Assembly (NCBI GenBank): GCA_003554375.1
Contig: PWGF01000209.1
Span: forward strand, 1-11,078
DNA length: 11,078 nucleotides
Direction: 5' to 3'
From: Spirochaetaceae bacterium
GTDB taxonomy: Bacteria; Spirochaetota; Spirochaetia; DSM-27196; SKKC01
In this document: positions 1-5,869 of the stretch, in pieces
Numbering within the stretch: position 1 is the first letter of the stretch
How the letters are laid out: every line of letters begins with the position of its first letter
Notes under the pieces: model-generated
What the model saw: only the letters and a program-made list of their open reading frames with translations
The model's database searches: none
Told to the model about the DNA's origin: nothing
Position numbers and translations under genes: made by a program

Positions 1-188
1 GCGGGTGGGCCCGCGGGTTGCGGGTGCGCGCCGGGCGGGGGCCCCGTTGGGGGGTGGGGCGTGAGCGCCGGGCGGGGGCCCCTTGGGGGGTGGGGGCCCG
101 CGGCCCCTCCGGCCCTCACGCCGGGCGAGCGTCCGGCAGGCACCAGGGCGGAGCTTGGCGAGAAAGCTGTCCCTTTTGCGGCCCGGCG
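1..188. repeat. GC-rich intergenic block with a direct repeat and long G runs
   Basis: No convincing gene is seen here. A unit of about 33 bp beginning GCGCCGGGCGGGGGCCCC occurs at 28-60 and again at 65-97 (37-bp spacing), nearly identical apart from small indels. Each copy contains G runs of five and six, so the plus strand could form G-quadruplexes. The block lies directly downstream of the decayed DUF4276 gene. ORFs through it are Arg/Gly/Pro-rich and look like composition artefacts. Confidence 0.6.
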
Positions 189-656
189 TCACTCGGACGT
201 TGGCAAGACCGCCGCAAGCGCTTCCAGGCCCTCGACCCACTCATGGAAACCGGGACATCGGCGCCGAATAGTCGGCAGACCGATTGCTTCGGCGACTATG
301 GGGCCATGCTCGCGCTTACGGCAAAAGCGGTCATCGAATGCGTCCAAGATGCGCTTGCTTGGGCACGTACTGCGCCCCTCGTTGATGTCCTCCGGGTTTG
401 GGAACCGGCTCATTGTTACGGAAAGGGCCTGTTCTACGCGTTCGTTCCAGCCGTCTACGACCCATGAGAAGGCGGATACGTCCGAAAACGGAAGCGCTTC
501 GAACTCGTGCATCTGTACATAAGGGATAATGCGTCGCCGATCCGGTCATCGAATCTGCTCGCAGACTGCCTGGAAAACCCGTTGCTCCAGTTCCTGCTTA
601 CCGGCAACGCTCCCTTCTTTGAAGCCGTACCAATCAACGAGCGAGGTAAAGACGAA
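189..656 (-). pseudogene. DUF4276 family protein, N-terminally deleted and interrupted by TGA
   Basis: DUF4276 proteins are TOPRIM-like and are usually encoded directly after an AAA_21 ATPase, as here; their biochemical role is not well established. Reading the minus strand from 656 gives FVFTSLVDWYGFKEG, which matches the mid-protein motif of the family (usually like 'VTTMVDYYGLP'). An in-frame TGA follows at 546-548. The same frame then resumes with IIPYVQMHEFEALPFSD, the family's signature block, and ends with IGLPTIRRRCPGFHEWVEGL, a typical C-terminus, with the stop at 189. The first 60-75 residues, with the 'VEG.(S/T)E' start motif, are absent: the mid-protein sequence begins at the very base after the ATPase stop codon. 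An ATG at 510-512 could express the last 107 residues only. Because TGA terminates several intact genes in this window, it is not a sense codon here. I read this as a decayed gene created by a deletion plus a nonsense mutation; family assignment is by motif memory. Confidence 0.7.
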
Positions 657-1858
657 TCACCGCTTGCCCCCTACGCTCTCTTTGAGCCAGATATCCGATA
701 TCTGGTACTCATCCTCCACCCACTGTCGATACTGCGCCGGGGGCAACGCCCGAAACTGCGTTGCGTTGTCCACCAAATCCGTGACGATTACGTTTTCCAG
801 AGTAAACTGATCTACCAGTGCCGGCGACTGGGTAGCCACGATCACCTCCCGGCGCTCCGCCACACGGCCCATCATGTCCGCTACCAACGAGATGGCGTGA
901 GGGTGCAACCCGAGCTCAGGTTCATCCAGAAACAGCACGTCGGGCAGCATCTCCTCCGGCAGGTTAAGTAGGGTGATCAGGGCGAAGGTCCGTAACGATC
1001 CATCGGAGGTAAGGTGCGGACCAAACGTCTTCTCACTCATGCTGCCCACCCATCGCAGTAGCACCTTGCCGAACTGCTCCTGCCACTCAAACGCACCGAA
1101 CGCGGGAAGAACGCGCCGAATCCGACGGCGTATAAGTGCATAACGTTGCGGAAACTCTTCACGTAACCGCAATGGAATCGGGGCGAGGTTCCCCCGTCGG
1201 AGCGTAGATAGCCGTTTTCCGTGACGTCCCACTTTACGTTGAACGACGACTTATTGGACGTATCGTGAAACTGGTACGTGGCACAGTTGCAAAGAAGCTT
1301 GATGAGGGTCTTCGCGGTCTTGGCCTGCCGACCTTCCCAGCGTGTGTTGACGAGCTTCGACTCCTTCGAGGGGCTGTCCAAAAGGGTCCATTCGCTCTCC
1401 GTTTGCCGATCATGTGCCGAATAACGGAACGCTTCGCCCACGACGACAAGGCTATCCTCCGCGGCATGGGACAGGCCGAGCCGATAATCATTGTAGCCGG
1501 ATTCGGTCTCAATTCTCACTCTTGCGTCGATTCGCCCGGTCGTGCTCACACCAAGGTACAACTGGTCGTCTCCGCCCCCATGCCTCATTACGTACTCCTG
1601 AAGCCCGTTTCCTTTCACCATCCAGCTCAACATCTCAAAGAAGCGAATGAGGTTGGATTTTCCCCCGCCGTTCGGCCCGATCATAACGGCAAGATCGGGA
1701 AACTCAACGTTCCGCACCGCCTTAAGGCTACGAAACCCGGAGATATCTACGGCGGCGATCTTCCCTGTGAGCCTTGAGCTGAGCCGCCTACACTCATCGC
1801 TGTGTGACCTCCATATGCAGGCTGGTGAACCGAACCCGCTCCGCCGCGAATCTCTCAT
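657..1858 (-). pseudogene. AAA_21/OLD-like ATPase, split by a one-base frameshift
   Basis: This is a RecF/OLD-like AAA ATPase of the type that pairs with DUF4276; such pairs are suspected DNA-directed or defence enzymes, which is inference. The first part (from 1858) has ISGFRSLK and the Walker A motif GPNGGGKS (residues 61-68). The second part (to 657) has the signature-like SDGSLR, Walker B with D-loop VLFLDEPELGLHP, and the switch motif VIVATQSPALVDQF, ending in GGKR. The two parts lie in different frames. The first leaves the family pattern after YLRSDGG, and the second enters it at GNLAPIPLRLREEF. One extra base in the five-C run at 1191-1195 (plus strand) joins them as SDGGNLAP, giving about 380-400 residues, the normal family size. 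So either the gene is broken or there is a homopolymer error. The ATG at 1858 gives an odd 30-residue leader with a weak ribosome site. A better start may be the ATG at 1797, which would need a second one-base repair near 1763-1765. Confidence 0.8.
1807..1812 (-). promoter_or_regulatory. Strong Shine-Dalgarno not matched by the in-frame ATPase start
   Basis: On the minus strand GGAGGT lies nine bases upstream of an ATG at 1795-1797. That ATG opens MSVGGSAQGSQG, out of frame with the ATPase. Adding one G to the GGG run at 1763-1765 would continue it as SQGKIAAVDISGFRSLK, straight into the conserved N-terminus. This suggests the true ancestral start and a second frame error. Confidence 0.4.
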
Positions 1859-1984
1859 TCCAAAACCGCTGTGTGTTCATCTGCACTATTGCCGGTGCCG
1901 TCCGGAAAGGGCGGAGCCCGGGGAAGCGCCGGGGCGGAGATTAGCCGGGAGCAGGCGGGCAACGCTCCACCCATGGCGGGGAGC
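1859..1984. repeat. Intergenic gap with copy A of a dispersed 40-bp repeat
   Basis: The segment 1945-1984, beginning CCGGGAGCAGGC and containing GGCAACGC and CCCATGG, matches 7841-7882 at about 35 of 40 aligned bases with a 2-nt gap. It abuts the stop of the nucleotidyltransferase gene. Its right half can fold imperfectly (GCTCC pairing with GGAGC). The rest of the gap is GC-rich with no gene seen. Confidence 0.55.
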
Positions 1985-2320
1985 TTAGCCGTGCGGGGCA
2001 TAGAAGACGACCCCTTCGATCTCGATGTAGCTGCGGACGGCGTCGTCCTCGATGAGATGGTAGGCGAGCACGTCGACAGCGTACGGGATGGGAAGCCGTT
2101 CATTGAGCTCGCGCGACAGTTCGCTCGCTGTCTTTTGGGTGACGGAGCTTCCAAAGATGGCAAGGTCGATATCCGAGCCGCGCTTGGCGGTTCCCATCGC
2201 TCGCGATCCGAAGATGACCGCCCGCTCGATCTCCGGCCGGCGGGCAAGGGCATCGATGATGAGGTTATACGAGCGTTCGGAGATACCGAATCGCTTGTTA
2301 TACGCGGCGGAACTACTCAT
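1985..2320 (-). CDS. MNT-type nucleotidyltransferase, antitoxin-like (HI0073/MntA family)
   Basis: Minimal nucleotidyltransferases of this type pair with HEPN proteins. In the characterised MntA-HepT system the enzyme adds AMP units to a tyrosine in the HEPN toxin and silences it. The 111-residue product carries the full polymerase-beta-like signature: Gly-Ser at 38-39 (FGSRAMGTAKRGSDIDLAI), the metal-binding Asp50 and Asp52 with the usual GSx10DxD spacing, and a third acidic residue, Asp83, in AVDVLAY. Length and ending are normal for the family. Its ATG overlaps the stop of the upstream HEPN gene by four bases (ATGA), so the two are translationally coupled. It is the only unit left of nagB that looks complete. 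Its partner has lost the expected target tyrosine motif, so its present role is unclear; it may be a solitary antitoxin or a relic. Confidence 0.85.
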   Translation of the reverse strand: MSSSAAYNKRFGISERSYNLIIDALARRPEIERAVIFGSRAMGTAKRGSDIDLAIFGSSVTQKTASELSRELNERLPIPYAVDVLAYHLIEDDAVRSYIEIEGVVFYAPHG

Positions 2321-2622
2321 AGTTGCCGGCGGAGCTCCTCCACGAGCTCGCGCATCTGAGGGTAGAAGCGTTGGCGCACGGCGGCGAGAGACTCCTGGAA
2401 CGCCGCTTTGATGACCTCACGCGGGAAAGTAGCAGAGACGCCCTGCGCCTCCAGATAGTCTTTCAACGTCTTCCAGGCGAGCTCGAATGTGTACTCGAAC
2501 CGGTGAATGCGCCCTTCGCTTTCGAGCACCGAAAGCCGGCCCGCGGTAGCCGCCTCTTGGAACAACGTATACGCCTTCAACAGGTTCCGGAAACGCTGAC
2601 GCCACCGCTCCTCTTTGCTCAT
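2317..2622 (-). CDS. HI0074-type HEPN protein lacking the RX4HXY segment
   Basis: The 101-residue product begins MSKEERWRQRFRNLLKAY and contains the hallmark block RFEYTFELAWKTLKDYLEA (residues 41-59), typical of 'nucleotidyltransferase substrate-binding' HEPN proteins. Family members are usually about 130-145 residues: after the 'PR.VIK.AF' motif they continue with a segment holding R-N-x-x-x-H-x-Y, the RNase and AMPylation motif. Here VIKAAF (70-75) runs straight into QESLAAVRQRFYPQM, which resembles the final helix. About 30 residues, including the whole active site, are therefore missing with the frame kept; the join lies near 2390-2400. The start is supported by GGAGG four bases upstream of the ATG. 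A weak promoter-like pair (TTAGTG, 17 nt, TATGGT) lies at 2641-2669. The protein may still bind the nucleotidyltransferase, but should not cut RNA. Confidence 0.8.
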   Translation of the reverse strand: MSKEERWRQRFRNLLKAYTLFQEAATAGRLSVLESEGRIHRFEYTFELAWKTLKDYLEAQGVSATFPREVIKAAFQESLAAVRQRFYPQMRELVEELRRQL

Positions 2623-2730
2623 GTCACCTCCGCTCCTTCCACCATACTCCATCTCGCCCGGTACACTAAGCTCGGGAACGAGCCGGGGGCAGCCCGGCCG
2701 GAACGGGGAGACGCGGCGGGCGCGCCGGCC

Positions 2731-3114
2731 GTGTTCTATCTGTCCACCGCGGTCTTCCTCTTTCTCCGCACCTCCGGCCTCCTTGCGCGGAACCACACCC
2801 TCCTTGCCGCGGTGATGACCCTGGGCGTCGCGTATCTGGCGATCGCGCTCGTCAAGTTCAGGCGAGTGAACTTCATCCACACGAACCTGTTCCGGGCCAC
2901 CGGCTGCTTGATCTATCTCTGCTTCGTCGTATCCTTCTTTGTCGAGCCACAGCTCCTGTTGAAGGTGACGATCGTCCTGCTGTGCCTCTCGTTCCTCGAG
3001 TCGATCCTGATCTTCCTCGTGTTCGGCGAAAGCGATCCGGACGTGCGGCATCTCCGGCAACTTAGGCGGAAGCTTCCAGGTTGTGAGGTTGCGTCGCGCG
3101 GCCCCAGGCAATAG
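2731..3114 (+). pseudogene. Headless CDP-alcohol phosphatidyltransferase remnant (membrane C-terminal half)
   Basis: From a GTG at 2731 the frame encodes about 127 residues with three or four hydrophobic helices (FYLSTAVFLFL, LAAVMTLGVAYLAIALV, ATGCLIYLCFVVSFFV, TIVLLCLSFLESILIFLV). The pattern KFRRVNFIHTNLFRATG followed by a last helix with LESILIFL and then DPDVRHL resembles the C-terminal half of CDP-alcohol phosphatidyltransferases, which transfer a phosphatidyl group from CDP-diacylglycerol in the inner membrane. The catalytic motif DG-x2-AR-x8-G-x3-D-x3-D, which belongs in the N-terminal half, is absent. The upstream side is occupied within about 110 bp by the divergent HEPN gene. No good ribosome site precedes the GTG, and the frame stays open further upstream with non-membrane sequence. 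I infer a 5' deletion. A complete small four-helix protein of unknown function is the alternative. Confidence 0.45.
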
Positions 3115-3136
3115 ACTACGCACCGTCCGCCCAGTG

Positions 3137-3189
3137 CGGCGGAACGCCGGCCAATCCGCCGGTACACGTGCCCGGCTCACGACCGGGCA
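3137..3189 (+). promoter_or_regulatory. Twin hairpins in the nagB leader
   Basis: Two perfect inverted repeats sit side by side before nagB: CGGCGGA at 3137-3143 pairs with TCCGCCG at 3155-3161, and TGCCCGG at 3169-3175 pairs with CCGGGCA at 3183-3189 (7-nt loop). The second ends only five bases before the GGGGAT ribosome site at 3195-3200. They could act as an operator or a leader structure limiting translation, or as the end signal of the upstream remnant. There is no T tract. Confidence 0.4.
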
Positions 3190-3205
3190 AAGCGGGGATC
3201 TATGC

Positions 3206-3997
3206 ATGGAAGTCATCATCACCGACAGCTATGAGGAGATGAGCCAGGTGGCGGCCGGCATCATCGCGTCCGAAATCCGCCGGAAACACGATCTGGTACT
3301 GGGGCTGGCCACCGGCGACACGCCGCGGGGCACCTATGAGGAGCTCGTGCGTCTGCACAGAAGCGAGGGACTGGATTTCTCGAAGGCGACCACGTTCAAT
3401 CTGGACGAGTATCTGGGTCTCAGCCCGGTGCACGAAAACAGCTACAACTACGCGATGCAGCGCATGCTGTTCGACCACGTCAACATAAACCCGAGTAACG
3501 TGTACGTGCCGCAGGGCAACACCGACGATCCCGAGGAGTTCTGCCACTGGTACGAGAAGAAAATCTCGGAAGCCGGAGGGATCGATCTCCAGGTGTTGGG
3601 CCTGGGAGGCGACGGCCATATCGCCTTCAACGAGCCCGGATCCTCGTTGGCCGGCCGCACCCGCGTCAAAGCATTGTGCAAGCAGACGATCGAGGACAAC
3701 GCGCGCTTCTTCGACAGCCCCGACGACGTGCCTCGATTAGCCCTGACGATGGGCGTCGGGACCATCCTCGAGGCGCGCAAGATCCTCCTCATCGCGAGCG
3801 GCTTGAAAAAGGCGGATATGGTGGCAGCTTTCATCGAAGGCCCGGTGACGAGCCACATCACCGCCTCGGCGCTCCAGATCCACACCCATGCCACCGTCGT
3901 GCTGGATCAGGAAGCCGCCTCCAAGCTCGCCCGCGCCGACTACTACAACTGGGTTCGCGACAACAAGCACCTGGTGCAGAAGCACGTGGGGCGATAG
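3206..3997 (+). CDS. nagB: Glucosamine-6-phosphate deaminase
   Basis: NagB converts glucosamine 6-phosphate to fructose 6-phosphate and ammonia in the cytoplasm, the last dedicated step of N-acetylglucosamine and amino-sugar use. The 263-residue product matches the family length (about 240-266). Visible motifs are LGLATGDTPRGTY (32-44), the phosphate-binding loop with Asp where Ser or Gly is commoner; FNLDEYLGL (64-72) with Asp67, equivalent to E. coli Asp72; and GLGGDGHIAFNEPGSSL (132-148) with Asp136, His138 and Glu143, equivalent to Asp141, His143 and Glu148. RTRVK (151-155) preserves the Arg and Lys used in the E. coli allosteric site, so GlcNAc-6-P activation is possible but unproven. 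TMGVGTILEA and the C-terminal QIHTHATVVLDQEA are also typical. The ATG at 3206 is chosen because GGGGAT precedes it and homology begins there; an upstream in-frame ATG at 3083 would add 41 Arg-rich residues. No other amino-sugar genes are in view. Confidence 0.95.
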   Translation: MEVIITDSYEEMSQVAAGIIASEIRRKHDLVLGLATGDTPRGTYEELVRLHRSEGLDFSKATTFNLDEYLGLSPVHENSYNYAMQRMLFDHVNINPSNVYVPQGNTDDPEEFCHWYEKKISEAGGIDLQVLGLGGDGHIAFNEPGSSLAGRTRVKALCKQTIEDNARFFDSPDDVPRLALTMGVGTILEARKILLIASGLKKADMVAAFIEGPVTSHITASALQIHTHATVVLDQEAASKLARADYYNWVRDNKHLVQKHVGR

Positions 3998-4215
3998 GCA
4001 AGCGAGACAACCGCCGCCGGCCGGAGAGGCTCCTGGTTCCGCGAGACCGTGGGCGCCGGCGGCCCGGAACGTCGCTAGTTCCGCGGGACCGCGGGCGCCG
4101 CAAGCCAACCGGTACGGTGTCGGCTGAGCCGGGCGGCGAGCGAGGCTCCATCGGCCGGCTTTTCCCGTTCGCCCGGGCTGAAAACTCGCGGTGATATCGT
4201 TATATTCTCGGGAGG
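3998..4215 (+). other. Intergenic region after nagB: direct repeat and possible terminator
   Basis: A 24-bp unit starting GTTCCGCG occurs at 4036-4059 and 4078-4101, 42 bp apart, with only a few changes. Downstream, AGCCGG at 4127-4132 can pair with CCGGCT at 4155-4160, with a smaller stem inside the loop, followed by TTT at 4161-4163; this is a weak Rho-independent terminator candidate for nagB. No gene is supported in this stretch. Confidence 0.4.
4178..4206 (+). promoter_or_regulatory. Sigma70-like promoter right at the lipoprotein start
   Basis: CTGAAA at 4178-4183 (4 of 6 to TTGACA), a 17-nt spacer, and TATATT at 4201-4206 (5 of 6 to TATAAT). Transcription would start about 4212-4214, only two to four bases before the ATG at 4216, so the message would be leaderless or nearly so. 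Confidence 0.5.
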
Positions 4216-5217
4216 ATGAGACGATCCGACGCGGCCTTTGGCCGCGCGCTGTTGCATCGGTGTGGCGGCGGGACCAGCGTGCTCGTGTTGACGCTCTTGA
4301 CCTCGTGCGCCGCATTCCAACCAGTCCTCGAGACGGATCCGCCTGCCGAGCGGGAGGAGCTGCGTACATACGAGAGCAATCTGATTCACTGGAATGTGCT
4401 CTCCGTTCAGCACGATACCATGGAGCCGATCCCGCCGCTGCCTTCGACACATACCGGCAAGATCGCCAGCCAGGCTGAGGCTCTGAACCAGCTCTTCGCA
4501 ATCGGGTTCGATATTGCGAGCTCGGGCTCGGATGGGAATACAATCGGCGCCGGGAACGATCTCCCGGATCCGGCGGCTGCGCGGCGCCGACTCGAAGGGC
4601 GAATCGTCACCATCTATGTGGGTGCAGCCAACGGCGCTCACGACGGTGATGGGGATCCGCCGCATGTCCGAGGCATCGCGCTGAACGAGACCGGCTGGGT
4701 GCTGACGGTGCGCCACCCGTTTGAGAATCGGCCGTGCTCAGCGGAGGAGAGCTATCTCCGGTTTCCGGGAAGCGAAACACGATACCCTATCGTCTCGTGT
4801 CGCTCGGGATCAGGGCAGAACGTGATGCTCGCGCGGTTTGACTTTGACGGCCGGGCGGTGGGCGCGAGCTCTCCGCTTCGGTTCTCGCTTCCGCGGCGAG
4901 GCGAGACGGGCTTCCTGCCGCTCGGCCAAGAGCCCGGCGGAGAGGTCAGCTCGATCGAGATAACCGAGACGGGCATCCCGCTGCAGCTCGGCTCCGATCT
5001 GGTCTACGAGGAGAACTTCATCGGCGACACACCTGAGTCGATCGACCAAGCGGTCAGCGGCACGCCGGCGTGGAATCGCTTTGGAGAGATTATCGGGCTG
5101 TACTATCACCGCTCCGCCGACGGAGACACCGTGGGTTTCGCGGCACTCTCCGATCTGCCGCGCCAAGTCGGCGAAGCGGTTCGCGCCGTACACCGTGAGG
5201 CGCATCGCGCCCAGTGA
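4216..5217 (+). CDS. Trypsin-fold lipoprotein, possible pseudoprotease
   Basis: The 333-residue product begins with a lipoprotein signal peptide ending in LTLLTSC (acylated Cys31 expected), so it should be anchored in a membrane outside the cytoplasm. After a Pro/acidic linker comes a domain resembling DegP/HtrA-like chymotrypsin-fold proteases: RIVTIYVGA (129-137) as an early strand, GWVLTVRHPFE (160-170) carrying the catalytic His167, QNVMLARFD (201-209) at the Asp site, and AVSGTPAWNRFGEIIGLYY (279-297) carrying Ser281 in place of the usual GNSGGP. His and Ser are present, but the residue at the Asp position appears to be Asn202, and the oxyanion loop is altered. It may therefore be a weak or dead protease acting as a binding protein. 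No PDZ domain is present. GGGAGG touches the ATG directly, too close for a normal ribosome site, and a good promoter ends nine bases upstream, so leaderless translation is likely. Fold assignment is by motif pattern only. Confidence 0.6.
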   Translation: MRRSDAAFGRALLHRCGGGTSVLVLTLLTSCAAFQPVLETDPPAEREELRTYESNLIHWNVLSVQHDTMEPIPPLPSTHTGKIASQAEALNQLFAIGFDIASSGSDGNTIGAGNDLPDPAAARRRLEGRIVTIYVGAANGAHDGDGDPPHVRGIALNETGWVLTVRHPFENRPCSAEESYLRFPGSETRYPIVSCRSGSGQNVMLARFDFDGRAVGASSPLRFSLPRRGETGFLPLGQEPGGEVSSIEITETGIPLQLGSDLVYEENFIGDTPESIDQAVSGTPAWNRFGEIIGLYYHRSADGDTVGFAALSDLPRQVGEAVRAVHREAHRAQ

Positions 5218-5319
5218 GCCACGCCAAGTGAGGCGGACGGAGTCGAGCGCGCCGAGTCAGCCGGACGGAGCGATCCGGGCAGAGTCATGCAAAGGGTGAA
5301 CAGGGAGAGGAGATAGGCT
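5218..5319 (+). repeat. Short degenerate tandem repeat between two genes
   Basis: ACGCCAAGTGAGGCGGACGG at 5221-5240 is echoed by GCGCCGAGTCAGCCGGACGG at 5249-5268, with a partial earlier copy (GCGCCCAGTGAGCC) over the preceding stop codon. The unit is about 28 bp. It is followed by the strong ribosome site GGGAGAGGAGA at 5303-5313. Confidence 0.35.
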
Positions 5320-5829
5320 ATGTCCCAGTTTCTGCTTCGGATGGCCGTGGCGGTCATCCTTCTGACGCTCGAAGTCGTATTGGCCACCGCCTTGGTGGCG
5401 CCATTCACCCAATGGGTGGAAAACCTGAAAACGTGGTTTCGCAACCATTACCGTGTCACCCTCGCAGTCATATTTCCGGTGCTTCTGGCCACGAACGTGG
5501 GCCTGACCTTTATCATCACGGACGCCAGTGCGGACAGCGGCGCCGCAGCCGGCGGAAATCCCGGCGGCACCACGGTCCCGGAGCTCGATACCACCGGCCC
5601 TCGTCTCATGATCGAACCGTTTCACGACTCGGAAGCGCCCGCCGAAGCCGAAGCGGCCTCGGACGGTGAGGTTCCCGCCTCACCTGCGCCGATTCCCGGA
5701 TACGCGGCCGACGAGACGATGGAAGGCGCGACGATGCGACATGAAGAGCGGGAGAGCGGTGGAGCTGACAGGGGCGGCGCAACTCACGCGATCCCCGAGA
5801 AGTACTATGAGCCGAGCGAGTCTCGGTGA
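5320..5829 (+). CDS. Two-helix membrane protein with acidic Pro/Ala-rich tail, unknown function
   Basis: I do not recognise this 169-residue protein. It starts with a hydrophobic helix (about residues 7-29, MAVAVILLTLEVVLATALVA), has a short loop with basic and aromatic residues (TWFRNHYR, 38-45), then a second helix (about 46-68, TLAVIFPVLLATNVGLTFII). The remaining 100 residues are low-complexity and rich in Ala, Pro, Glu and Gly (SDGEVPASPAPIPGYAADE), ending IPEKYYEPSESR. The short inter-helix loop is basic, so by the positive-inside rule both termini should lie in the periplasm, with the tail there as a flexible spacer. A very good ribosome site (GGGAGAGGAGA, six bases before the ATG) supports the start. 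The Kelch lipoprotein gene begins 40 nt after its stop, so the two are probably one operon and may work together at the envelope. Confidence 0.75.
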   Translation: MSQFLLRMAVAVILLTLEVVLATALVAPFTQWVENLKTWFRNHYRVTLAVIFPVLLATNVGLTFIITDASADSGAAAGGNPGGTTVPELDTTGPRLMIEPFHDSEAPAEAEAASDGEVPASPAPIPGYAADETMEGATMRHEERESGGADRGGATHAIPEKYYEPSESR

Positions 5830-5869
5830 GGTTGGGCCGCGGGCGGTTTGCCGCGGCGAGGAGTCTCCT

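Noticed and set aside
546..548. TGA as a sense codon or selenocysteine in the DUF4276 frame
   Set aside because: TGA terminates several intact genes here, the family has no Cys/Sec at that place, and the gene is also truncated.
3083..3205. N-terminal extension of nagB
   Set aside because: The extra 41 residues are Arg-rich, overlap the upstream remnant and the hairpins, and family homology begins at the Met at 3206.
2317..3222. 301-codon minus-strand frame including the HEPN protein
   Set aside because: Only the last 101 codons show family sequence, and GGAGG precedes the internal ATG at 2622; the rest is a charged shadow opposite the membrane remnant.
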